From: Phallusia mammillata
Taxonomy: Eukaryota; Chordata; Ascidiacea; Phlebobranchia; Ascidiidae
NCBI GenBank assembly: GCA_003260075.1
Contig: QLIY01000296.1
Span: forward strand, 80,130-144,129
Reading direction: 5' to 3'
DNA: 64,000 nt
Positions 35,378 through 47,900 of the stretch are shown here, piece after piece (positions within the stretch are counted from its first letter, which is position 1; the number at the start of each line of letters is the position of its first letter). The position numbers and the translations under genes are program-made. The notes beneath the pieces are model-generated. The model worked only from the letters and a program-made list of their open reading frames with translations, ran no database searches and was not told where the DNA came from.

Positions 35378-37607
35378 ATGTCGAATGAAAGTACGAAAGG
35401 TTATTCTCCATACCCCGAAATTCAATCACCCGCCTTCGTCGCTTTAGATGGCGTTGTCTTGGTAACAAGCGTTTATGTGCTGATGTCAGTTCTTTGGTGG
35501 TTTAGGAAAAAGTAAGTATGTCATTTGTAAATTAATGAACTTGCTTGGTAGACTAATAAAGACGACAACTGTCTATTATAAACAAAGCACTGGAAAAACA
35601 ACACAAAGTTGTAAATGGGCCTGAAACTGGAGCCCGAACCAGGCCCGAACCCGAATCGTTTTGGGGAAGTCAGGAGGGTTAGGCCCGAAAGTTTGATTGA
35701 CAAGCGTATACACAATATACAATTGGTCCTAAACAAGGCGTTTTAGGGCTGTTAGACATTAGGTCAGGTCTAGCAACTGGCTACTTAGCTAGTTAAATGT
35801 ATTTAAATAATTACTGACACAGAGTGTAAAACCCGAACCTGACCCTCCTTACAACTATGAAACCACATGGAAAATAGATTTGCTCATTTGCAATTGATTT
35901 TTAAAGACACAAGTCGCCATTGAGTAACACATCCCCAACTTCGAAGTTGTTGGATGCCTTGTTTGTTATTTTCCTGTTATTGGGATCTTCCAAGGCGTGT
36001 CTGAACCTAGTTTTCTTTTTTCTTCCACCACCTCAAACATCAGAAGACTGTGCAACTCTTGGAAGGGCTTTCCAATTTCTTCACGCATTCGGTAAGAATG
36101 GTTTCTATTTTTGGTTCAAGTTAAGTGAGCTTACTTTTAATACAGACATGTTCAAACTTTTTGTCAACGATTTTTCTAAAAACGTAGATTAAACTTTTAC
36201 AGTAAAAGTACGGGTACTTACGCACACTTATAGTGTGTTAAAACAACAAAATAACAAATAAACACCACAATTTAAAACGCATTGGTGCTAAAGTAGAAGA
36301 GCTAAAAATCAAAAAAGTTGCGTACAAGTTTGGACAAATAGTAAATTAGTTGCTGTGATAATGATAAGCTGACTGACAAGTAAGCTCGAGGTTTTTGTTG
36401 TTTTCTGTCGCAAATATTTCAAATATGCGCCTTCACTATTTCCAAATGTTGTCAATTTTAGGTTCTTCGGTCCTTTATATCTTTCTATGGATGCGTCAAA
36501 ATACGTTGTACAGAGAAGAGGTGTTGGCGGCCCTGTCTACAAAATGTCTTGTCCGGTAAAGCAGTGCAATATTAATAGTATATGAAAAGTGGCCGAAACA
36601 GGTTGTGTAATCAAATTTCCTTGTCAGGTTTAGTTGGTCTTTGCTTGGTGTCATTGGATTGACCAGTTTAACTGGAATCATTGGTCTTATGGTAACCTCG
36701 GACTCCAGCAATTACTTTTATACCAACGATACATGTCTTCACATTGATCAAAACAGCATAAACACAACAGTGGTGTATTCGGGCTACACAGTCATACTTA
36801 TAACTCAAGGTAAAAATAAACTTGTGGTTAGATTGATCATTGGCCATAAGTAGACTTTATCAAAACACTACTGATGATGTCACACTTTGTGTCCAGGTAG
36901 CATATTGTTCCTGTTAACTAACATACTACTTCGACATCGTCAAAGCTTAGCAAGAAATTGCAGGTTGAATTCCAGGATAACAGACCCCATCGACATTCTC
37001 ATAAAACACTGTTGTATTGCTACAGCCATATCGTCTGTCACAAGCTTATGTGTAATTATATTAAATGGTGCCATACTAAGAAACATGCTTTCCCAGCAGG
37101 TAAGGTACCTAATCTGTTAACATGTATGTTTGGTATTTTCTATGTTCAAAATGCTTTTAGTCGGCACAGTACATACACTATTTACTATTTACTATTTAGT
37201 ACAAGTTTTTGATGACCAAATTACTACTAGTTGCAAGCAGTGGTGGTATTCAAAATTTTTGTCAGCCGGTTCTATCACAAAAGTCACTTTTTTCAGCCGG
37301 TTCTGTTACAAACAGTCCATTGACCGCAACCAGTAATGCTAACCGGTTCGCTGATAAATTTTTGTGAGACGATTCTAAAGAACCGGCTGAAACCAACCAC
37401 TGGTTGCAAGCATGATTACATGGAATTTGTTTTGTATTTTAGGAGCTTTATGTGATATGGGACATGGAGTACACCATTAACATCTTTTGTACGTTATATT
37501 GTTTTAAAGATAGGCAAAATATACTGTGGCCCTGGAAAAACATTGAACTGCCTATCACAATATCATCGTCATCTGTGCGCTCTGTTGCAAGCAATCAAAA
37601 TATTTAA
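35378..37607 (+). CDS. Seven-segment membrane protein of unknown family (orphan 7TM candidate)
   Basis: Six exons: 35378-35511, 35907-36091, 36462-36555, 36628-36809, 36897-37099, 37443-37607. All junctions are GT-AG and in phase, 320 residues. The protein begins MSNESTKGYSPYPEIQSP, has a sequon (NES) and no signal peptide. Hydrophobic segments: FVALDGVVLVTSVYVLMSV; LLDALFVIFLLLGSS then LNLVFFFL; a segment ending SSVLYIFLWMRQNTLY; SLLGVIGLTSLTGIIGLMV; YTVILITQGSILFLLTNIL; CCIATAISSVTSLCVIIL; YVIWDMEYTINIFCTLYCF. The loop between segments 4 and 5 has sequons NDT and NTT and a Cys. The loop between 5 and 6 is basic (RHRQSLARNCRLNSR). This is GPCR-like topology, but the class A landmarks DRY, CWxP and NPxxY are missing. 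I do not recognise a family. It is adjacent to and co-oriented with opsin, which may be coincidence. Confidence 0.82.
35600..35865. repeat. MITE-like repeat in intron 1 of the 7TM gene
   Basis: Termini agttgtaaatgggcc and ...ccttacaact are inverted. The interior carries gcccgaaccc-type phrases. Related fragments sit at about 38145-38230 and 57555-57720, showing a dispersed family. I could not find a clean target duplication. Confidence 0.5.
37238..37402. mobile_element. 165-bp hAT-type MITE, TSD GTTGCAAG
   Basis: Lies in the last intron of the 7TM gene. Ends CAGTGGTGGT and ACCAACCACTG; repeated AGCCGGTTCT in both senses internally. The flanking 8 bp are identical (GTTGCAAG at 37230-37237 and 37403-37410). 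Confidence 0.88.
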
Positions 37608-38315
37608 CTTTGGGTGTTATAAGTAACTATTACCACGAAATCTTTTTTAAACTTCTGAGTTTGGACACTAACTTTATTACAAATATATCATATTGACCAA
37701 AGCTTTCTTAATTTGGACAGCAGATAATTTGTGTCATAATAGGAGGTCATTGTGAAAAATTAAAGTAGAAAACAACCAAATGCGTTAGTTAAAAGCAGCG
37801 CAGGACTTAAAAAATATAATTTATAAAAATATGCATATTTTACAGCTTGCCAATACCTCAATACGGACATGCAAAGGGTTGTTCGAAAATGCGTTACCAC
37901 AGCTTTAGTTGGGTGTGCGGTAAATTTTTTTATTATTATTTAGCGTTTAATAAAAACTCTGTATAAGTGTCCATAGTATTAAGCGTGTAGGTGCATTAGG
38001 GTCAGGGGCCGCGTCAAGGAATGAAGGAAATAAAGACTACGGCAGAGTGTAGGTAGGCAAAGTTTTCATTCTTTCTCGAGTTCACCTCTGCTTTAGATAC
38101 AAAGTAATGCAATTTGTTACTAACCAAAAAAATCTGAACAAACCAGAGTTGTAAACGGAGCCTGGAGCCCGACCCGGATCGTTTTTGGGTAGCCCGTTTT
38201 GGCTGGATAGTTTGATTTACATGCCTATACATTAAAGTCCCAGTAAAGACAACCATCACCATAAGCAATGAACTTGAACAAAGAACTGCATGGCATACTT
38301 GGGTAGTTAATTTTT

Positions 38316-38388
<73 letters not shown>

Positions 38389-39036
38389 GAACCAACCAAT
38401 TAAAAGGCATTTTTTTCCTCCAAAAAACAGAAATTTAATGTCAAGGAAAAATAGCCAAGCCAATATATTTGAGTAACGAACAATGTTTCGAACACTCGTT
38501 TGTCACTTTAAACCAGCCTAACTTTTGAATTCCGTGGTGTGTTTATTTAAATAAATTACGATTCATACAATCTCCCCGGTTGCGAAATTCACCTGATATA
38601 CTTCAGGAAGCTAGCATTCACCCCAACTTAAATAGCTAAAAGCAGCACTACAGCGTGACTTTCATATTGAAAAAGTTTGTACAGCCCATTACAATGTCAC
38701 AAATAAAACATTTTAAGCGTTTCTGGAAATCAAATATCATACTCGGGTTTTCAAAGCATTTCATAGATGTGTGTACGCTATAGTCAGAAAGGTCAATAAA
38801 ATAAAAACAAAAATGCATAAAGCAATTATCAAACAAATTATTGCCCTTAGACTACCCACGTAACAGAAAAATTTTAAGCCTAATAGGAGTTTTGTAGCGA
38901 ATAAGAAATACATTTAGGATATAGTCGGAAATGGTATAGAAAATAATGCAAACAGTCCAACTTTCACAAACATTGAACATGATTTCGTTAATCTCTTGCA
39001 ATAAAAAAGTTGCACAGGCCTCAAAATGAGTAAATA
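37608..39036. other. Between the 7TM and TPR genes, no gene recognised
   Basis: Convergent gene ends. Contains a repeat fragment (about 38145-38230) and a G run of ~69 nt (about 38319-38387) that generates artificial poly-Pro frames. No exon seen. Confidence 0.45.
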
Positions 39037-41927
39037 TTACTGAACAACACATTTGCTAATTTCGCGCTTTGCTCTAGCCCGGAGCTTTCGCATTGGGATA
39101 TCGTTGTCATCCACGGACAGTGCAACTTCACAGAGATCATGACACTCCTGAAAGTTGTGACGTTCGTACGATTCCATCGCTTGTCGGTAAAATATCTCAC
39201 ACAGAGAAGCTCGACCGGGTTTAACATGAACAAGGGTGAGGGCTTGGTCCCTTGAGAAATCAGAGTTTGTGTTTTAAAGCTACAAAAAAACTAAATGACT
39301 AATCTAGTCCAGATCACAGAGCCAGATTTTATACAGTTTTTACTTTTTACTAAACCGCCATTTTAAATTGAGTACATTTTTACACACAACAAAATCGTAT
39401 TATCTTGGTTTGATCAGTTTTGCCAAATATCTCGAGTAAATTTAGTGACTCAAGAAAATGGACCCTTACTCAAATTAAGTTAAGCTAGAAAATTTTTATC
39501 ACTCTGGTTTCAGTAATAAAATTAAATATCAACTGTGTTTTATGTTTCACTAAAACTGTTTTAATTTACTTTTAATTTAAACTGTCAAATTGCTAATGAT
39601 AAGACCATCAGAAACTTGAGAAAGCTGCAACAATGCCACATTTCATGGTATTATTTGGTGTACGCCCAGGTTGCTGGGAGATAGTGTCGCCTTGACTATA
39701 TGAACAATATACTGTCCATCTCAGTTGTTAATCTACATCAGTGCTTTTATACATTTTCCCCTCTTTTGCACACATCCGAATTAATTCCACACACACTTTT
39801 AGCACGGCTTGAGGTCAAGAGCGGTTTACTACTTTTTTTCAAAATAAAGACAGATTTCGGAAAAAGATAAAAGCCATACCTGATTGTGAGCCGAAAAAAT
39901 ATTTGAAAAACAGTTCTACAAATGGCCGACATATAACGAAACAAAGAAGCAGTAAATCTTAAATTGGCTTTCCGGTTGTGTTCTGGAATTTTTTTGGATG
40001 AGTCCTCATCCAACCCTTTGTACCTAAGCACCCTTCGCGGCTGTTATGGTGCAATACCTCGGTTTAAAAGCGCTGATCAATATCGTTATTTATTGGAAGT
40101 TTTCATCAGCCATTTGTGAGCAAAATCTCCAATAATAAAAATTAGTGTGTTTGGATAGAGAAGTTATCCAGAATAGACTCGACACGACCCTGTACTGCAA
40201 AACACATTGCTCACCTGTCGATATCAATGGCAGCTGCGTAGTCTCGGCAAGCCTGAAACTCTTTACCTTCCATAAGATAAATAGAAGCACGAGAACAATA
40301 ATCAATAGCCAGGGGTCGTTTGGTCGTCTCTTTAATGACTTCAGTAATGTCCACAATTGCTTTGCTGTTTCAAAAAAAGGTATCAAATGATATGTGGGTA
40401 AAAAGAATAAGCCTACCCACACAAATTGCCCAAAATATACTTTAAATACGAAAACAAATCTTAGCGTTATTTATGATGGATAGTATCATATTTGACTTTT
40501 CAAAGCTGTTTCACGCACACAATATGGTACTTGTCAAAACTGACTTCCGATTTGCACAAGCAAAAACAGAAAGCTATTTAAATTCCAAGATGTTTTGGGG
40601 CATAATTACTACCACCAATAATATAAAAGGCAAAACAACTTCATAACGGTCATCAAATAAACTTTTTTATAAAGTTAAGTTTAGTTTTTAACACATTGCG
40701 AATGAAAACATAAATTCATGTGTTCACTAGTTCACAAAATGATTTCTTACGCAGTGTCGCCGACTTTGGCATTACACTTTGATCGTTTGCGCAACTTGTC
40801 GGTTTTGAAACTTGCATCAGCCAATAAGCTCAGCGAATACGCGTCACGTGCTTCGGAGTACTTCCCTTCCCGGGAAAACTCTTCGGCGTGGTTAAGCGAC
40901 TCCTGAAAATGAAAACAGCCATGCTGGAGTTTTTGTCTCATTAACAATTATTAATGGAACAAAAACTGCATTATAATGCACTAATTAGACGTAACAAAAG
41001 TTTTATGCTTGAAAAACCGAAACAAATTGTAAACCTCTACTAGACAGATGTAAGCCACATATTATTTATTAATTAAGAGTAAATTCTCCGAAAAGGCATA
41101 TATTCCGAATCCGGTCGAAGTTAAAATAGGAATTTTATTGAAATTATCTGGCCCTTCAGTTATTCGACTATTTTAAATTGCTATTTTGATGATTATTTGT
41201 TGGCAATAATCACGAGATGTGACACGTGTTTTCTTACAGCAAAGCAGACAAACTTACATCAGCTAACTTTCGCCTTCGGGTTGGATCGAGTGCTTTCAGT
41301 ACATAAACTAATCCGCTCCTGTCCACTCTACACAGAGATCGTAGCAATGTACTTGCTACATGATACCGGTTCATCTTCACGTTAATAAGACCAGCCCTAG
41401 CTACCGCGGTGACGTCATTAGGATTGAGCTCCATGACAACGTGCAAGTGACGTAACGCCTCGTCAAAGTCACCTTGAATAAACAAACATACCATAAAAAT
41501 TACTACAACGCAATACAAGTTTGTTTTCTTTTTCATTTTTAGAAGAGTCAAGCATTTCTAAAAGAATAAAATTTGTGCTGTTTACAACAATAGATGCAAT
41601 TTTTGCCTATCGCAATGATATGATATTCGTTTGATTCCGATAGATTGAAACCAAACCAACTTAATTTTAATATTTAGCACTACTACAATCCTCCAGTTAA
41701 AAACTCCAAACAAATTACCATCACTAAATCTAAAAATTTCACATTATGCAAACAAAAATGTTTTCCAAAAATTGCAGCTGAATCATTTTAGGATTTTTTT
41801 ATTTACCTTTCACAATGAGAATATCCGCATACATTCCATGCCAAGTAACATTTGTATCGTCCACACTGATCAGAAGCCGACCAAGCACCATTGCCTTATG
41901 CAGAATCTCGGCTTTCTCCATCGCACT

Positions 41928-41988
<61 letters not shown>

Positions 41989-44900
41989 TGACGTCATCAT
42001 ACGTCGACACTGACGTCACAGTTGTTGCGGTCGAACCCCGGCTGTTTTGCATTTGCCGATGTTGTTGACGCTGTTTTAGCTGCGAATCGTACGCTGCATC
42101 CAATGAGAGCAAGGCTTCTTTCAGATCCCGGGTACTTGATTCTGATCTTGTTGTAAAATAAAATAATTTTAAACTACAATATTACCCTTAAAACTCTTTA
42201 TTTTATTAATGTTATTTTTTTTGCTTAGGCAGTATACAATTCACAAATAAAAAAAGGGTAAATTAGATAATGCTTTTAGTTTTGTCAAGATTTTGGTTCA
42301 AAATTATTATTTATTTTTTATTTTTTTGTCAAGTAAATTGATTTTTTAAAGTTTTTAAATCCTTACTTGTGTAAATCGCTTTTTGCGACTACGGCTCCTT
42401 CGGTGGCTCCAACGTCACCAGGAACGTTATTGGCCGTGGGCGTGACGTCATCTTTTCGCGGCGTGTTGCTACCGTTGCTCTCACGAAGCAATTCCTCCTG
42501 AGTCTCTTCTCGTATTGATGCAGTAGACGGAGGATGGATGGAGGAAAGTGACGATCGACGGGAGGTGTCATGTCCCGGTTTTCCTGCTGTTTCGTCGATC
42601 ATACTAAATCAAAAATGTCGTTTAGTTTAAATATATTCTGAATGAAAAGGCCTTTGTAGTGTTTATAAACCTTACTTGACCGATTTTGACCGGAGTAAAA
42701 GATTCGTTCGTGTTAGGTAAAACATCAATTTTTCCAGAGAATGTCTTGTATTATGCGTGTATTGTAAGTTTGCGCACTATGCAGTTTTTGAAAGCTTGTC
42801 TACCGAAAGCATCGAACATGACGCTATTCGTAGCAAGAATTGTGTTATCGGCCCTAAGTTATGTGAATACTACTATTACAATTACCCAGCACAAAGATAA
42901 TGAATGCCCTTCTACAAAAACTGGTTGCATATATGCATGAACTTCATTGAGTGGTTGCATGCAGAACTAGTGTTTTATGTATTAACGAGAAGCCCAAGAA
43001 CCCAAGATGTCACTACACGTACTAAGGGAGTTTTGGAGAAAAAAATGGGTCGTTGAGTATTTTCAAATTTCACACACCGCAATAAAATTGATGTTTTCAT
43101 TTGATAAACACTCAAGCATGTAATACTTTTTGAGAAGGCAATATTGGCCTACAATGGGGTTATTGGTTAATCAAGGCCGTTATATCAAATCAGAATGAAA
43201 ATGAAAAAAAACCTGATAGTGGAAGCTGATCCACCCGTACTGATTCGTTCACCAGACGTTGCCTTATATCCGTAGTTAAGTAGTAGGACGACAACTCTGT
43301 GGTCTGAATAAAAAATATGTAATGAAAATTGTACTTATGTGATATAACTATACGCTGATGAGTTTTGTAAAATCGAAATATTTGCAAATCTGTATAAACT
43401 TTCGCAAGTGATTTTTATCCACGTGGGTTTCAGTCATTTACTCTATTTGTCGGAAAAACATTTATCCTTAAGTTAACTTTGCTTTTACCGTTAGCTAAAC
43501 AAAACTTTTTTTGAAAAAACATCAACAACATATATCCGTCGATATTTTTCTATTTACATGAGCATTTGTTACACAAAAGCTAGTTTCCATGACCGGCTTA
43601 CTCAAACTAGGAAAAAGTGCTACGTTAGTGAAAAATATACATTTTAACAAAAATTACCAATCCAAAACAGAAGCAACTTTCGAGCTTCTTGTGGTAAGAC
43701 ATGAATCTGAGATACTACAGTGTAGAGGTCAATGTCGCTGGCCAAAGTGACGTCATTCACGCAATCGGTTTCGTCACCGAGCGCTAAACGCATAAATGCA
43801 CGCCCACAAAGTCCCTCCACGCATGATGAGTTAACCTTTAACCAAAGAGAAAAAAATGTTTCACATTCAGGCTAAACCACTTCAGCGACCATTTACACGA
43901 GCACGGTGCAAATATATGAGAAATATATGTTACTACATGAGAAAAATGTTACTAGGCTGGATTTGTTTTGACAAGCAGTGGCGATTTTTGAAAGTTGACC
44001 TGACACTGATTGGGGCAAAGACGTGGCACCGTTCCGTTGGGCTAAAAAGTTGGCCGAACCGATTTAAATTGACATTTTGTAAGTGAAGATAAAATTACAA
44101 AAGTGATCCGACACATGTCATTGTCAGGATGGCTTACCAAATTCCTACGTATGACAAATACTGTGAATGTCTTGTATCCAGTTGTATTAAGAATTGTAAA
44201 TTTTGGCCGTGTGGCCATTCTTCCGTTATTGTCGTCGTGGATGGCTAACGGTTTTAGAAATACAGTGGGGGATCTCATGTTTCCCTGTCTTAAAACATGG
44301 TCCGTATTGTATATGTGTTTGTCATTTTGTGTAGATAACTTTGTCTTGAGGCAGGGGTGGGCAACCTGCGGACCGCGGGCCGCATGCGGTCCTTCATTAA
44401 AGCTTGTGCGGCCCGCAGGGACGCTTGGATTTCAAAAGTACTGGCAAACGAGTCCAATTATTACGTATTTTTGAGCTGATTAATGCGCCTGGTGCTAGTT
44501 TTCTGCGATCTGGCAAAATGTGGCTAGAATTAAATACGAATTATACTTGTAGTTAAGCATATTTGGTAAGAAACAAAGCAAAATCACTTTGTGTGATGCA
44601 CATGTGCGGCCCTCGATCCAATTTTGACATTTATAATTGGCCCTACAGTAACAAAGGTTGCCCACCCCTGNGCCCTACAGTAACAAAGGTTGCTCACCCC
44701 TGTCTTAAGGTGTCATTTAATGCATGACAGTTTCGATGGCACACAACGAATTATCATCTCCTACATTGCTCTTCTTACCTCGATAGCTGCTGAAAAATCC
44801 AAGATGGCGGCTCTCTGGTCGCCGGTGTGAGCCATGCATTCAGCTCTTGCAAGATACGAACGATACACACCAGTACCGCCGTTTAAACCTGCAAAGATGG

Positions 44901-47900
44901 CATTGAAATGTTTATAACACTGGTAAAGGTTTTGGCTTGACTACTGTTGAGGGCACAAAGCGAAGCAGCGCCTCAAGTGGATATTAGTAGTGTATTTTAG
45001 CATCTACAACAAGTAATTCTTTTGCATGTAAAAATTCAGTGATTTTTACAACTCTTTTAAAGTTACTTAAACATGCCTTTAATAATCATTGTAAGAGTCT
45101 ATTATATTGTTACCCAAAATATATGAAAAATGAAAATGATTTTTTTTGTAAAAACTGTTCATAAACATTCGGGTTTTATCCAATACGTTTTTTACAAAAT
45201 ATTGGGTTCAAGTCCAAGCAGAAGTAATAACAAAAAAGCGGTTAATTTGAAAAGAAAAGTGTAAACATCGACATTTGTTTTACTGTTAGTTGATTGTTAC
45301 TGCAGTAGCAAAAAGAAAGCAGAACCAACGAGGTTATTAGAACTACACAACAAACAGTCACAGAAGTGAAATACCACACTCTTAATTCTACAGCGCAGGG
45401 CCGCTTCAAGCTGTCGGGGATGCACCTTATGACGAAAGCGTACAAATAACCTTTTGTCCCAAAAATGACAATTAAAAACAGCTGTACTGTCCAATAGATT
45501 ATCTTTGCAACTACACCCTTAAGGGGCAAAAGTAGTTATGTGCTTGACCTAACCAAGTTTTTTGTTGCATTAATGAGAATGAATCTTGATGTTTAGTAAT
45601 CTTTGCAGTCAAAACTTGAACGTTTTTCACACGGGCAAAAAAGGCGAATTTGCCCGATTAGGCTATTTTTAAATGGCAATTAAAGCACTTTAATTACGTT
45701 ATCGGGAAACAACCATCCCCTCAATGCACAAACCAAAGTCTTTGCGGTTTCGGCACAGGTGATATCCCTTTCTTACTTTTCAGTCTGCTCTTGCGCAGAT
45801 GAAAAATTCGCTGCGGCTCAATTTGGACTTTCACTTTGTCGCGTACGAAGGCAGAGACGACCGACGAGGCCAGGGACCAAGAGGATGACGACAGTTTGTC
45901 GCTTTTCTGCCTGATCCCGGCCAAGCATTTTGTGCCCGGCAACAGAAGCCATAGCCTGGTGGCTGGTTCTGGTCAGCAGGATAGATTGGAAAGATGGGTT
46001 AGTTGGTATGAAGGATTTGGGTTTGCATGTACGTTAGAAGAAAGAAAGTGGAAGAATACACAAAACATATGCTTGTGATAAATAGAGTAACTATTAAGAG
46101 TAACTATCTTGCAAAGAAAAAAGAAATAGAAAAAGACTACAGACGCTATTTCAATTATTATTTATTGTTATAATTGCTAAAGATCTATAAAAGAAAGATA
46201 GTAAAGATCTATGAGAGATAGGTACTAAAGATAAACAAAGTAATACGAAAAGGAAGAAAGGTCATTCACTAAAGGGGCAAACAACAAGTAAGTACGGCAA
46301 AAAGTAACAAACACAAACCTTCCAACACTAGATCCGTACCCCTGCAGCTTAGTATTGCAATGGTAAAGCAACCGACAGCTTGTTTAACGGCATCCGCATC
46401 TCGACTTCTTTGAAGAACGTCGATTCCAAACTGATGACTTTCGTCCGCTAGGTGCGCTCTCTCGCTAATAGGAATGTCCCGAAGCAAAGAAGAAACTACC
46501 CGCTCGCCTTTTTTGGAAAGAACCTGTTATTTGGCAAAGTTGGGTTTGACACAAAACCGTATTTTGTACGTAATTAATTGCAAGTAAAAGTTAAATCGGT
46601 TTAACAAACGTACAAGTAGCATCAAAGTTGTTTAAGATTCAAAACTGTTTTAAATATTTAAAAATGGCAAAATAAATTGCCAGCATCGCAACTTAAATGT
46701 TGGTGTAATAATTCGTTTCAACTTCTTTTTGATTACTTACTTCGATTAATGCTGTCATGCCTTCGTCAATCCGTTTCGTAAAAATCTTCATCAATCCAAG
46801 ATGCAATTTTACGACGTGAACATCAACAGCCTAAAACAACACCATCACGGTAAATATGCAGTCCTATTCACAACTTGATGAAGTAAGCATAAGTAAAATG
46901 AAGCACCGCAACATTTTTTGTTTCAGTTTAAAGGACAGCAAATATCACAGTAATGTCATATTAACCTGTGGATTTTCCTGCAACATCTTTTTCAATTTCG
47001 TCTCGGCATCATTGGTGCAACCGGAATGGAACATTGCATGGGCCATCAGTATATGAGCTGACTGGTCAGCGGGGTTGAGACGCGTCAGCAGTTGAGTAAG
47101 GCTCAAAGCCACTGATGACGTCGATCCGTCGTTGGCGTTGATGACATCATCAACATTGGGTAGCTCGGTTCTGTTTCCTGAAAAAAATAACGCATTGACA
47201 AAACATATACCAATCTTTTTGACTTTATGTTAACTACCAATAACATGTAGCCTATTAGTAGAACTTCGGTAACTACATGTGAATGGGCAATGGCTTACTA
47301 ACGCAATTTGCCAATCGTATTTAATATTGGAAATTACAAACCTTTCCTTTGTGGGAGGGGGGCGTCTTGAATTAGTGACTTCGCGTAATCAAATATTACT
47401 TGTCGTGTCCTTGTACGTTGCACCAACAACTCTTTATTGAGTTGCGAGATCGTCTGCTTCTGATTTATACGTGAGGCCAACTAAGTAAAAAAGTATTCTC
47501 AAATGAAAGTGGTATCACTAGCCTCGACTGTCGCACATGTCTATGCAACATCCAAAAGTTTAATGCTAAAAAGATGTATATGTAAAACATACCAACAAAT
47601 CGTCAACCAACGATTTTACATCTCCATCCTCCATATAAACCATTGCTCGTTCGCAAAGAAGTACAACATCGCGAGGATTGTTGCGTAACAATGCATTGTA
47701 GTCTTTCTGGGCTTGTGCCTGCAAATGTGTTCAATCAGATAAGCTTATCGGTAACTCTAAGATAAGACAGAAGTCGAGATTATTGTTGTAAACTGGATCA
47801 AGTACCACAATAACGAAGAGACTAATTGTAACAAAACGTTGGCCAAGGACAAAAGCTTGCAAATTGGTTCTTGTGTACATGTCACATATTTATTTTTCCA

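Noticed and set aside
43856-44086. Plus-strand 76-codon frame between TPR exons
   Set aside because: Antisense within an intron, no supporting splice sites or domain.
45297-45529. Hydrophobic minus frames of 65 and 95 codons in a TPR intron
   Set aside because: No splice sites in phase with the TPR exons and no signal of conservation; treated as chance frames.
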